The notes beneath the pieces were generated by a model, which was not told the DNA's origin, searched no databases, and worked only from the letters and a program-made list of their open reading frames with translations. Positions 41,560 through 53,659 of a DNA stretch of 64,000 nucleotides are shown piece after piece. Each line of letters starts with the position of its first letter. Position 1 is the first letter of the stretch. A program made the position numbers and the translations under genes. Origin of the DNA: Papaver somniferum (lineage: Eukaryota > Streptophyta > Magnoliopsida > Ranunculales > Papaveraceae); NCBI RefSeq assembly GCF_003573695.1, contig NC_039359.1:76708783-76772782 (forward strand). Direction: 5' to 3'.

Positions 41560-43890
41560 ACGGCATTGTTAATTTTGTTATGTCTTGATATGCCCCGGAT
41601 TTTGTATACTAATATGTTTCCAACCACTAATTATGATGATATAGATATAATACATATGTCCAAAATTTAAAGAGATTTTGATACCTATCACGATTTTATT
41701 CCTTAAATTAAATATTGTTTTACCTATTTTGAGGTTTTTTTTTCCTAAAAACTTCATGCTCATGCTATCTATATAAAGTGCTCTGCAAGCTTCGGATCAC
41801 GTGGTGAGTTTTTTTCCGCTAAGGTTTTTTCTTCTTGCTTTTTTATTATTCATTTTTTTATTATTGTTAATAATAATAATGAATATCAGATCTTTTTGAT
41901 GATATTTGGTTTTTGATTTGCAGATGTTGGTTATGAATCTCTTTGCTTTAGTGACGATAAATCAGCATTCAATGATGTCGTGTAAAGATGAGGTGATGAA
42001 TTTGATATTTTGTTTCTTAGAATCTGTGTTTTGAGCATTTTTAGTTTTCCATGGGAAAAAGAATTTGGGGCGAATAATATGTGTACCTGAAACCAGATCA
42101 ACTTTCTGTTTATTCTTACACTGGTGATCAAAATTCTTGCTTTTTCTAATTTTTGGGTTCATCATTTACTGCCTTCAGCAGTAGCATGACTTACTTTATT
42201 TTTATTTTCCCAATTCTTAATTTTTTTTTGTTTGTTTCCTGCATTTGCTGCCTTCAACAGTAGCATGACTTATTCTATTTTTCTTTTCCCAATTCATAAT
42301 TTTTTTTTGTTTCCTCATTAATGCATGATGCAGTTTCTTTTCAACCAGATTATGGTAAGAAATTTACGAATATCAATCGATATTATTTCCAAGATTTAGT
42401 TGTTTCCTTCTTCAGCAGATAAATATGGCTACCATAAATTGATATTATTTTCAATAAATCGTCTTCTATTTATGGAATTTCCGGGCTTGTCGAATTATAT
42501 ATAAAGCACTCGCACAAAGGTAAACTCTTATCATTTACCCTATTGTTTTTTTCTTCTCCTATAATTTTATTGTTTTTTGGTTTTTTATTTTGGAAATTGA
42601 GTTTTTTTGCAGATGATGGTGATATATCCTCGCAGCGTAGGATGAAGCGATGAACTTTTATCTTTCATAGTTCACAGTTTTTCCTTAAACATCTTCTATT
42701 ACGCAACCGTAGTTTTTTTTTAATTCCTTTTTTTCCTTTTATTGTTTAGTATTTTTGTTACTTTTAATTTATATTTGGTTTTGTTTTGCAGTTGATCGTA
42801 ATCGTTCCTCATAGTCAATATTGAAACAATAAAATTAAATCTGGACGTTTACTTTCGTACGAGTGTATAGGTGAGGTAATGAGCATATTTTTCTATAGTT
42901 ATTTTTGTTTCATATCTTTATTGCTATCGTTCCTATGATTTTTCCCTTTTATGATTTTGCGCCTATGATTTTGTCCCTGCTGCTTCACTTTTGTGATATT
43001 TGATCGAAGCAATTCAAGGATGAATGAGATACAAAATGATGAATGAGTTTCAATATTATTTTTCATTCCATAAAAAAAAGATTCTCATTCTTAAATATGT
43101 AGAAAATGCTCAATATATCTCAATTGTCTACAAAAGCAAACACAAAAAATAAAATAAAAAATATTAATTATATTCCTGGACGCGAAAATAGATATTTAAC
43201 ATTTTTTGTACAAAATATATCTTTTGGATCCTTAAATAAGGGATTAATTAGACAAAATATTGCAACAAATAACATAGTTATCGGAAAATATTTTGCTATC
43301 CAAAAATATACTAAAAACTATAAGAAATTTATTATATTACTTCCAAAACTAAGTTAATGAATTTTGCAGGCTTTGTTCTATATAAAGCACTCAAGAATAG
43401 GACAAGACATTATTTGCACGTCGCTTTTTCTTCTACGGTATTGTTCGAGCTTTTTTTTATATTATTATTTGTTGATCAATGATTTGCGTTTATTTTTTGT
43501 TTTCCAGGTACGTTCAAAAGTGTTTCATGGGTAACTCGAAAGTGTTTATGGGAATCCTGATCAATTTCTGCAAGAGGTAAAGGATTTGGTATATCTCTTT
43601 GGAATTTTTTAGTCTTCTTATATGCAAGTTGATTAAATATTGTGATACCCAATATAAGTTGATTCTGAAATTTGGCACCGTGGGTGATAACGCGAGCTCT
43701 TTTCTGTTTGCAAGTTTGACGTTGCACCTTAAAATTGGACAAAATATTGCACATTGCTTTTTTGTTCTTCGGTATTGATCGTAGTTTTTGTTTTTGTTTT
43801 GCAAGTATGCTCAAAAGCTTTTCACCTACGGTATTGGTCGTGTTTTCTCTTTCTTATTATTTGGTTGATTACTAATATGCATTTGTTTTG
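41560..43890 (+). other. Helitron interior with repeated TATATAAAGCACTC modules
   Basis: No ORF is convincing. The motif TATATAAAGyrCTC recurs at about 41771, 42500 and 43380, each followed by a T-rich stretch and a TTTTGCAG or TTTCCAG acceptor-like site (42610, 42788, 43505). A related copy stands at 54841 in the second Helitron. The modules look like serial duplications of a short gene-like piece with a TATA-like start and an intron. Confidence 0.4.
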
Positions 43891-43895
43891 CAGGT

Positions 43896-45947
43896 TGTAA
43901 AATCCCCTTATCCTAGAATTTATGTTGGTTAGTAATAGCATTAGTATTGGCTATCCATTTTTCAGTCCACGGGCAGTAATTATTTTGATATGTTTGGTGA
44001 AGAGAATATCGACCGTTTTGGAAAGTTTTAAGGGTTTTGTACTAAGAGATTAGGGTTATTAATCTTTTCACACAAAAAACTTTAAACAACCGCACTAAAC
44101 CTTTCTCTCTAAAAATCTAGTTGCTGTGAAAGAAGTGGAAGGAGAAAGCGATTGATTTGAGGCGAGCCACTGTTTTCGATTGGAGGAATTGCTTTTACTT
44201 ATACCAGGTAGATTTTCTAACTCTTATGTCTTGTAAGCTTGATCTAATGGGGTTAGAAAGGTTTTTTAAGGAATCAGACTAAAAGAATAAATACCTATAA
44301 TTGTATTCTTATCCTCAGATTAGCCTTAAGATGTTGTAAGTGAGCGGCTGCGAAGGGATTTTTCTACGATCTGTATTTAGTACGACGGGACGAAAACGTT
44401 TTCTCCTGATGCTTAGGATGTGAATGCAGTAGTTTGTGTATGGTCGAGATGGTTGCATCATTATTTTTCTCATGCTAGTAGATATGGGTTTAATCCTGGA
44501 CTTACATACTACCCTCTGATATGTTTTTGTTAGTTTTCCTTTGACTGAGTATGTTCGATCTCATATGCTGACTACCGTGAACAAAGTGTTAGGAAACAGG
44601 TCCCATTTTTGATGTTTTGCTTAATACTTTAATGGACTAAAATCTTTAGTAAAGTGCCCAGAGTTGTTGCTGTGTCAAAACAGTAGGTTAGGCTTAAATA
44701 ATAAAACTCTTGAGCTTGTACAGGGTGCTAGTATAGTTAATTAATGATTTTTAGGAACTTGGACTAAGTATGGTACAGTAGGAGTAGTAGTATCATCTTG
44801 GGATCTAGCAATGAAATGAAATCAAGGAATTTCGATGTGTGTCCTTTGTTTTGGGCTGGATAATTTCCATAGTTTTGTTTCTGCAAAACTAGGTGTTGCG
44901 CTGAAAATGAAACGCTTACATTGTACTATCATTGTGTGTTTGACGAGTAAAGGAAGGGTCGTAGGTTTGTGTTGGCAGTCAATATCTAGTATGTTTCAGC
45001 CGGATTTATCATCATTTAACGATTATAAATGGCGTGGATATCCACTTTTTTATCGCCCATAGTTGGCTCGATTCCCATAAATTATTAGGGCGACGACCGA
45101 GGGGTCGCCTAAAAGATATGGATCTATTATCTTTGATTGGCTTCGACTAACATCTTGTTTTCCGGTGCACGACAGGGGAACTAAGTGGACTACACAAGGG
45201 TTGATACATCGTTGACGTATGGTTAGACTAAGAAATAAGAGAGCGGCAGTCCGTAAGTATAACTATGGAGTCAGGGGATGGGTAAGTTTTCACAAACCTA
45301 TTTTAAAATGTTCACTTTTTATCACGTAACAACCTGTTTTGTCCCTGGGACGTATTCTTTTTATTAGTCCGCTAAAATCTCTAAAAGGATGTCATTAATA
45401 CAATACTAAAGCTTCCATCTCACAATTTTTCTCTTGCTGATAGACAATACCTATGAGTCATGTAGGACTTGTTAGATCGTATTTACTGGTTATAAGGGCG
45501 TGAAAGTCTACTTTTAGTTGGGGTCTGACCCAACTTATTTTTTTCAGGAGACCGTGACTGTGGAGCAACCTAACTTGTAGATTATATCTCTGTCCGAAAA
45601 GGATACTTCGTTATCATTATCTTTTAAGGTGCTTAGCTGTTTATTAAGTTCTTTTAAAGACCATACTTTGTTTCTCCTAAATAAATTCTTCGCATTTATG
45701 TTGGAGACCGACCTGCGAGTCGAGGATTATTTTTATTTCTAAAAAGTTTCATTTGAACTTAAAATTTTACCTTATCAACTTCATTTAAATAAATTCTTTT
45801 ATTTATGGATTATTGTCGATGTGCTCCATACAATAGCCTGATCTCCATTTGTTGGTATGACGGTTTAAGTGTGTAAAATGGTCCATGAGTATGCCACACT
45901 TGGGATTTTAGGGCGGCCGACCTAGAATTCAAAGTGGGGATGTTACA
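43896..45947 (+). mobile_element. Solo LTR, gypsy-like, 2.05 kb
   Basis: It starts TGTAAAATCCCC and ends GGGGATGTTACA; the ends are inverted repeats matching at 11 of 12 bases. Identical CAGGT flanks (43891-43895 and 45948-45952) are the target duplication. No internal region or partner LTR is present. The sequence on either side (GTATGCTCAA and CTTATGGGAATCCTGA words) joins up when it is removed. The frame at 44835-45062 inside it shows no domain. Confidence 0.85.
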
Positions 45948-45952
45948 CAGGT

Positions 45953-47058
45953 ATGCTCAAGCTTTTCATGGGAAGCTCGAAAGTACTTATGGGAATCCTG
46001 ATAAATTTCCGCAAGGATTTGGTATATCTCTTTTGAATATTTGAATCTACTTAATTATATGCAATCGATGTTGCACCTTAAAATCGCAAATACATTCTTG
46101 TAAGAAATGCTAACTGTACTTCATAAATGGAATAATCGTTTAGGCTAGCTTAGATTAAGATGTCACATATACCATCACACTATTTTTTTTTTAGGTTTTA
46201 TGATCATATGAGAAACGTAATCAATTTGAATATTTTAAAATCAACAATATATGTCAAGAAGATTGTCATATATGAGACCCTTGCAGGTTTGCGGTAACTT
46301 GAATGAATGTTGTTAACTAAAAATTTCTTTGTTATTTGTAGGATTATCTGTATTATCTTGGTTTAGGAGCAGGAGATTGTCAAGAAGGTTTTTAAGATCA
46401 AGAAACAAAAGGAGAATGTTGGAAATAAATAGATTTGTGAAAACTTTTTTGGGTTATATTAGATGAAGGAAATTTTGATTTTCAAGTAGATAACAAATGC
46501 GTGTTTTCATGTTGTTGGTTTGGTTCGACTAAATCGTTTCTTTTGCGTAAAGGTTAATTTAGGTTCTTTGTGTTTATGAAGACCCTGAATTTGTATGGGG
46601 TGGCATCCAAGGGTTCGAAAAAGGGGTCTAATAAGTGATATGGCGTAGGAGTTCATCACGGTTACATTATATGTTGAGTTTCTTTGGTTTGTCTTAGGCT
46701 TTAATCAGTTCACTGATATAAACTCTTTCATGTTTGTCGACTGCATTATAAGTTCTTGGCTTATCTGCATTCGTAACAAATACTAATAGTTGTAAGGGTT
46801 TCATTCGAATCCCAATCGATTTGAGAACGAAATATTATAGGTGATATGGCATATATAACAATGGTGCAGACTTAATATTATCGAAAATGATTGGTGTACT
46901 GTGGAGGAAATCCCGCGGTTGCACCGTGTGAGAGAGCAAAAAAAAAGGTCCCCACCTTTGGCCCCACCCCCTGCAAATCCCCCTAGGGCTTCCATAACCT
47001 CCCTTGGATTTGTTTGCGCTGCAGATCATTGTACACACCTTCGGTGTGTATCATCACT
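45953..47058. other. Helitron interior, unassigned
   Basis: It begins with a piece (45953-46025) similar to 43500-43590 (TTCATGGG..GCTCGAAAG, TTATGGGAATCCTGAT, TTTCyGCAAG), so the solo LTR at 43896 interrupted one of the repeated modules. After that I see no supported feature up to the hairpin near 47032. Confidence 0.35.
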
Positions 47059-47062
47059 CTAA
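47032..47062 (+). other. Hairpin plus CTAA, possible internal Helitron 3' end
   Basis: A perfect 8-bp stem TACACACC-TTC-GGTGTGTA (47032-47050) is followed by TCATCACT and CTAA, then T. This matches the Helitron 3' rule (hairpin, about 10 bases, CTRR, T). It may be the end of a Helitron nested in, or forming the true end of, the region that starts at 40639. Confidence 0.35.
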
Positions 47063-47146
47063 TATTATATTGTATGATACTCTTGAGGACTTAATTGGGG
47101 AGAAGAAGGTAACATCCAAGCGTATTATCCCTAAAAAACAACTATA

Positions 47147-48500
47147 ATGTCCCCATACATACCTGATACTTCTCTTTTTCGAAGCCTCGAAAACAAAACT
47201 TACTTCTCCTGCTTACTCCAACAAATCATAGTCCTCCTCCGCCTGCCCAACGGGACATCCGTATTAACCGTAAATCGTGCAAGGAAATTGACAAACGGGC
47301 TGATGGATATGCAGCTGATTAGATTTTTTACACTTCAGCATCCAATGGAGTTTTGGGTTTGTAAAAAACTGATTCCAGGTACTTTAATAATAAAAAGTCT
47401 CTCTAACGGAATTTTATTTTTACATGCAAAAGGTCCTGATGCATCGGTGCGGTTAGCGGCGGCAATAATTGTTCAAACTAGAGTGATTCCAAACTACAAG
47501 AACCTACTTTAGGAATAGCATTTTTGCATACTGGTAGCACATCCAACAGATAAGATAAAATTGAGTTACAAGTTAAGGATAACTCAGAGTTACGAATTAG
47601 TGGGTGGTTCCCTATTGATATTGTGGGTTCTTACAATAATCTGTCTGTTGATATCCTACCCAGAGTCGCGTCTTTTCGTTAAATTTTTTTAGGATGTTAA
47701 AGAGAATCCAAAGATAATGTTGGTGCTAGGACTGATTACTAAATACGGTTCCTAACACATATTTCCAACTGTATTAAGAGATATGTTACCTGAAATATAT
47801 TAGATGGTGGGAAAGTTTCCAATCAAGACTACTGTTGGGGTATACACAAGCTTCAACAAGATATCAACCTGAAATTGCAACTCAAAATACCTTGGAACAA
47901 TCCTAAATTTTTTATAAATAATTGCGACAATTGTGGCGGAAAATAAACTAAAATCTTCATTTAGTTAGCGACATCAACCGAATGTACGTTTGGCATACAC
48001 ATATTTACGATTCCGATGCATGCTTTGGTATTCTTGAGTTTCATGGGGACAAAATTTTGTTTTTTGTTAATGCAATAATTGATGCAGGAAATCAATTAAA
48101 CAAGTTAGGCTGTTGGAGCCGGTAACTCCGTTACAAGCAAGACTAAATCGTTTGCGACGTATGGTGTGATATTATAGAAGAAAAATAAGAGAACACGTGG
48201 AATACGTCTCGGTGAGATGTATGTACATATATGTGTGTATTATTTTTCAACTTGCATGAGATATTAAATTACTGTTTTAAATGCATTTTTAGTGTCCGAA
48301 GGAGGAATACAGTTATAGGAGTAGTTCCGAGATCGCCAAGGATGGATCCAGAAGAAGCAAGGGTAAATCATAGCATGAATAGAGATGCAATCATGTGAAG
48401 AGATACCAAAGATTTGATTTGGGTAAAGGTTGAGTTTGTCTGTAATTCCTAAATTAAATACACAAAACTTATATCTCAATGACGCCATGATGAAGCGTCA
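47147..48500 (+). pseudogene. Protein-like fragments of unknown origin
   Basis: Several short stretches read like real protein, broken by stops or introns. Examples are a 121-codon frame at 47147-47512; a piece near 47570-47670 containing ELRISGWFPIDIVGSYNNLS; and one near 47970-48125 containing MYVWHTHIYDSDACFGILEF and then GDKILFFVNAIIDAGNQLNK. They lie in order on the plus strand within a Helitron-bounded region, which suggests a captured host gene. I do not recognise the protein. Confidence 0.35.
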
Positions 48501-49459
48501 AGCACGCGTGAGTATCATGCTTTTAGATTGCAAGGATAGTCAAGGGACGAACACTCATCAGGGATAGTCATTTGTCCTTGAAATATGTAGTTGATGCACA
48601 AGGGAATTTTCATTTGGGAGATGATTAGAGAACTGACTTACGCAGGCTTTCCAACAAAGTTCATTTGGGGCAATAACCTGATATAATAGAGTAGAATAAA
48701 ACAACAAAATGGATGATAAGAAGAAAAAAAAAACGAAATGAATTTGGTATACTCGGTTGTTCAGGAACTTGAATCCTCAGTGTGCTAGCTGCATCTAGCT
48801 TATCAAAAAAAAAAAAAAAAAGACTGTACAATGCTCATCATACTGCATGCAGTAGAAAGGTATTTTCGTATGCTGAACATTTTCGAAGGACCGCGTATCC
48901 CTCTGCAAGACTTATAGAGAAGCACGTATTGTACTTGGATTTATTCCACTGTGACAGTGACATCAAATACTAAAAATGCGTCGATTTGGATTACAAATGA
49001 TTAACCATATAATGAATTGAATTTAACATATAAGATGCGTGGATAATGTTGTTTTTCTATGGTGTATATAACTTGGGTGACTAAGATACTCAGATAATGT
49101 TGTTTTTAAAGTAGATGTGAGCACCCAACTTTATGATGGAACCTGAACCAAAAATCCAAACTAAAAATTGAAAAAGATCAGATATTGTTTTATAAATTTC
49201 ATGTATAAGTTTCAACCTATGAGACCGTTGTACAGAAGACATGAACTAGATACAGTCATAAAACAAGCTTATCAAAAAACTGGCCTTGCTTTGGTTAATC
49301 AACTCCCTCTCCCCCATTAAGGAACAATAATTCCTCGCTCCACTATTGCTTGGCGTATACTATATGTCTGAGATTTTTGAACGCGGATACATTTTTATTC
49401 GAAAAGACGGTGATGATTTGGAGAGACTCTGTAATCCGTTTCAGTGGAAATCGTCGGGG
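48501..49459. other. Helitron interior, unassigned
   Basis: An A-run at 48806-48822 follows CTAGCTTATC, reminiscent of the SINE tail at 41531, but no SINE head precedes it. Two ATAATGTTGTTTTT words (49045, 49096) form a weak local duplication. No gene is supported. Confidence 0.3.
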
Positions 49460-49915
49460 CAGGGCCGTCTTAGGGGCAAGGCGGACTAGGCGGTCGCCTA
49501 GGGCCCCAAATTTTAAGGGGTCAAAATAAAAAAGATTCTTCTAACAGTAGTTAATGTGTAACAAGAGTAAAGTGTTCTGTCTCACTTATTTGCATTACAA
49601 GATAATTTGTAACACTTATAGTTGTTAGCAAATGGTTTGTAACAACTACAAAAGTTATTTAAAATCTTAGCTTTTGAAAACAGCAACCAGTTTGGGCGGT
49701 AGTTTATGCCAAAATTTCGGCTTAGAACCCAAAGTCTAACCAAAAGTGCTGAAAATTTTGTTAAGGCCATAGCCTAATTCAAGTTATCGCGTTAAACATA
49801 CAAAATATATTTTCCTATAATCTAAAATTTTAACTCTTACAATGATTTGGTAACCCATAAAAAACCCCAAATTTCAAGTTCGCATAGGACACCCTAGACG
49901 AGTAAGACGGCCTTG
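49460..49915. mobile_element. hAT MITE, 456 bp
   Basis: The terminal inverted repeats CAGGGCCGTCTTA and (inward from the right) CAAGGCCGTCTTA match at 12 of 13 bases. The 8-bp flanks CGTCGGGG (49452-49459) and CGCCAGGG (49916-49923) match at 6 of 8, differing by transitions. CAGGGCCG-type ends with 8-bp duplications are typical of hAT. It has no coding capacity. Confidence 0.78.
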
Positions 49916-49923
49916 CGCCAGGG

Positions 49924-51102
49924 AAGTAATTACAGTTTCTACACAAGTAAAATTACATGAACAAATGAAAGTGTTTTCGGTTCAACATGATTTGCTCCAT
50001 CAAAAATACAAGTGGGTTACAACATTGTGTAAGTATGTTTTCTGAATTAATTAATAACTTATGTGGATCCTTGAATGTTTGTAATTTCTATTTTGTATTT
50101 CTTATGTCTTTTATTAACTGTCTTATTTGACTAAGTCAAGTTATTAAAAGAGACCGGTGAGAGTCTCGTGACCAACCATATTAAATGTTATATTATTACT
50201 GATAGAAAGAAATGTATCAGGTAATTTTATTATTCTGGGGAATGTTTAAAAGAGTCTTATAGCCATAAATATTTTTATTTAGAAAATATAGCCGCAAATA
50301 TTTTTATTTAGAAAGGGAACGGAGATAAATGAAAAGCTTTATAAAGAATATGATAGTTAATATTTTTATTTATTTAAAAGGGAATGAAATTTGATAAAAA
50401 AAAAACATCTTAAATAGATTTGTTTATTTATATACTGAGATACAATTTAAAATTTAGGATTAAGTTTATATTAAAAATGATTAGTTTAATGAGAAATTAT
50501 GTCTATAAAAAGAGGGGATAGATAAAAAGGACATACCAAAACAGAATAGAAGACAGATAAATTAAAAAAACACAGAGAGAGTATTTGATTCTGATTTTTC
50601 TATGTTATTTTAGTTCTAATTATTCTTTATTTAGTGATTAATTTCATTTAAAGTATTTTTAGTTTTATGCAAAGAAAGAAAACCAGAAAAAGTTATTAAG
50701 TTATCGAAAAAATTACTACATCTATTTAACCTCAATGGTATACCAAAAATATCGAAGGACATCATCGAAACTGGGGAGCTTATAAAAAATCAAATGGCCA
50801 AACGAGAATCTTTTGAGAAGATTATCATGTATCGCGATCTCTATGACGCTTTTGCTGATGAAGTACATGCACATAATGATTGAATGGACCAGAAAATGCA
50901 AAAATAAAATACATTAAAAAGCAAAAAAAGGAAAACATAAACTCCAGAAATTTAAAAAATATCAAAACTAGAAAAAGTAAGGCATAACTTTTTAATTTGT
51001 TTTCTTTTATTACATTGCATTTTTATTAGTTTATTGGATGTTTTATTAATTTTCAGGATCATAAGCTTATTGAATTTTAAAACATCATAAGCCAGACATT
51101 GG
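49924..51102. other. Right part of the Helitron-like region, AT-rich
   Basis: There are no frames or repeats of note apart from a short duplication of ATATTTTTATTTAGAAA near 50265-50312. It leads into the 3' hairpin at 51103-51119. Confidence 0.35.
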
Positions 51103-51130
51103 CCCGTGCATAGCACGGGTGACCAACTAG

Positions 51131-52317
51131 TATAATCAATTTCAGGGATTATTATATACGTACATATTATTCATAGGAATAAGGAAGAATAAAAGATATA
51201 TTCCCGTAATTTTACTTGATTTTTACTGTATTTGTGCCGGATCAAGTAATTGACTTTCTTACTTTATATTTAAGTAATTGAATTAAAAATTAAATTTCTC
51301 GTCATGAGCTAGATTTTGATTTCAATATTTGAAATCCAGGGTTTGTTTAATTCATTTTTTTGATTTCCTGATAAATCATATATTTTAATTTAAATTAGTA
51401 TTATTATTAGGGGAATAGGGTTCTCTAAATTTATATGAAACAAATAGTCTTAAAAATTGGAAAGGGATTAAAGGAGAAGTGGAGGACTAATCTAAGTTAT
51501 TATAGCTACAGATAGGGATTTTCACAAGTTTATTTGTACTGTAATTATTCCACAACTCATCCATTGAATTTTTAGTTGATAAAGAAAAATTCGATCATTT
51601 ATCCCTTTCCTTAGAACTTTAATGGAAAGATAAATAAATCAGTAATGTGGTTCTCATTTAGCAATTAAAAATAAATAAAACTGCGAAGCCTTAAATAAGT
51701 TAAAAACAGATTCAATATTTTCAATTATTTATTTATTTTGAGTAAAGAATTTTGTGTTCGTGAGTTTTGAAATCATCTCACTAGTATCATCACCCAATGA
51801 ATTTACTATGTAATACATTGATATCGGCCCAGTATTTCCAATATCGCGGGTATGTCGGTATAAATGGATGAGGATGGAGATGAAGTGTATCTAGAATGGC
51901 TAGAATTTTTTATTTTTTTTCTGTTTCACTTTATTTTATATTTAAAGAGTAGGTAAAGCATAGTACTCATCATTTATTTGTTTAATTTTTTTTTTTATGA
52001 ATAAATTTACCTTGAGTCTAATATTGGCCTTTTATTATCATAGTTGAGGAAATAAGGTACGCTAGAACAAGTGTTTTCGGTGATCAAAATTCTGAAAGCG
52101 GGACTTCGCAAAGAAAAAAAAGGATGATAAACTCGTTAACAAATCTTCACTCGTAAATATTGAAAAATAAATTGCTAGGAACTCAAGCATAGACTCAATT
52201 ATTGATGATTTCCGACACGTAAAACAATGACGTGCAATGTTTTGATGATTATAAAGTTAAATAATTTTGGTTTAATTTTTATTGAAATGGTATGCATTAA
52301 TAATTTTTTATAGCTTA
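51131..52317. other. AT-rich spacer
   Basis: I see no gene, RNA or transposon end in this stretch. Confidence 0.4.
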
Positions 52318-52821
52318 GAGCAACCACAGTGGACGACCAAACCTATAACTATGGTCCAGAGACGAGACACAGCGGGACGGAGTAAAGACCAAAATCACCA
52401 AGACCAAATTCCAGACTATATTTAGTCGGGAACCAAGACCAAAACTATATATAGTCGAGCGGACGTATAATGTTCGTTTGTCACCGGGCGTGTATATAAT
52501 GTGATCATGTTGATGGGGCGGGCATATAATGTGATCCTGGTAATGGGACGGGCATATAATGTGATCTGGAGTGAGGCGTACATATAAAGTTCGTCTGATG
52601 GCTGATGGGGCGTGCATATAATGTGATCCTGTGATGGGACGGGTATATAATGTGATCCTGGTGCTGGAGTGGGCATATAATGTGATCCTGGTGTATACTT
52701 TTTCCCAAGCGACCAAAATTACTCTTCCATCCTAATGTAACGTCACGGACTAAACTTAAATTTGGTCGTTTTTTTTTTTGATTTTTAGTCTATGGTTTTG
52801 ATCGCACCATTGTAGTTGCTC
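52318..52821. mobile_element. Harbinger/Tourist-like MITE carrying a minisatellite
   Basis: The terminal inverted repeats GAGCAACCACAGTGG and (from the right) GAGCAACTACAATGG match at 13 of 15 bases. TTA at 52315-52317 and 52822-52824 is the 3-bp target duplication typical of PIF/Harbinger-type elements. It is 504 bp long and non-coding. Its centre is filled by a minisatellite of 25-34-bp units (52465-52695), which also creates artificial overlapping frames of up to 133 codons on the minus strand. Confidence 0.8.
52465..52695 (+). repeat. Minisatellite, units of 25-34 bp
   Basis: About eight units of the form GGGGCGGGCATATAATGTGA + TCCTGGT(g)ATG, varying in length from about 25 to 34 bp. Two units are more diverged (GTACATATAAAGTTCGTCTG, and the first unit with AATGTTCGTTTG). 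GCATATAATGTGATC is the most constant part. Confidence 0.85.
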
Positions 52822-52824
52822 TTA

Positions 52825-53188
52825 GTCCCTCTTATCAAAAAATCCAGGCTTTATCCCTGATCACATATAAGAGCCAATTTCCATTCAACCCCACTAGTGA
52901 AGACGATGTTCACAACCAACGCGAAAAACAAATGAGCAGGCATCCAAACGACCTCACCACAGGTGATACTGGATACTCAAAGTTTATAGTTAAACATCAC
53001 TCCAAAATTATTTTAGGCCAAGTTCCCCTTGACCTTATCACATGAGACTTGGGAAGTTTACTGCACTTCACCATTTTGTTCATAACTTCTTCTTTATTTA
53101 TCCGAGTGGCCTCGTTCTTTTTTTTTTTGCGTCAGATTAGTCTTTTCATAGTCTGCATGATTAAGGTATAAAGCTATTGGTAAGGCCA
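52825..53188. other. Unassigned spacer
   Basis: No feature is recognised between the MITE and the probable LTR start at 53189. Confidence 0.35.
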
Positions 53189-53659
53189 TGTAAAGACCTT
53201 CAAGCACGTCAACGCTATTAGACCAGTCATGAGACGATTTAGCGGTTAATGACTCGATAATTTAATATAATTTTTAATTAATAGAAACTAATAAAACAAT
53301 AATTTTAACTTGAGACTATTATCATTGGATAGATATCGAAAAGTTACGCGAAATGGACTACTAAAACGCGTAAATCGGACATTGGATGAGGAAGAAATTT
53401 GGATGTCAAAGTTTGATGAAAGTCAACGGAGTTGACCCAACCGTTGGCCGTTCACTGTTGACCGGAACTGTTCTTGGATTTGACCGGACCTTAACTTAGT
53501 AAAAGGGTTATCCCTTAGTGAGTTCAAAGGGTTAGTGTTAGTAGTACCCTAGGCGTGTAAATGGAGTGTAAGAATGCATAAATCTTTTGAATTTGAAATT
53601 AAATAGGTAAGCAGTCATTCTCTATATAATAACAGAGTTTTTTTGAGCGTTGTGGTTAA

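Larger units (their letters stand above)
40639..51130 (+). mobile_element. Helitron-like region, non-autonomous, 10.5 kb
   Basis: The left end, TCCTCCAATAAAAACAGAG, aligns base for base with the Helitron start at 53619 (TCTCTATATAATAACAGAG), and the two stay similar for about 1.1 kb. The right end has a perfect 7-bp stem hairpin CCCGTGC-ATA-GCACGGG (51103-51119), a short spacer and CTAG (51127-51130), then T. No Rep/helicase is present. The interior carries a SINE, a solo LTR, a hAT MITE and gene-like fragments. Pairing these two ends is an inference: the right end could belong to another Helitron, and a candidate terminus also stands at 47062. Confidence 0.5.

Noticed and set aside
43896..45947. 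Host gene first exon and promoter (TATA-like start, GGTAG donor near 44215)
   Set aside because: Inverted TGTAAAATCCCC/GGGGATGTTACA ends and an exact CAGGT duplication show that it is a solo LTR; the gene-like look is the LTR's own promoter and leader.
48780..48823. Second SINE
   Set aside because: Only an A-tail after CTAGCTTATC is present; no box A or B was found upstream.
39428..51130. A full gypsy element starting from LTR copy 2
   Set aside because: Only the primer region and a broken gag start are visible before a LINE tail; no protease, reverse transcriptase or 3' LTR follows in the window.
52315..52716. 133-codon minus-strand ORF and its overlapping partners
   Set aside because: All three frames are translations of a minisatellite inside a MITE; the repeated ITLYARP-type peptides are artefacts.
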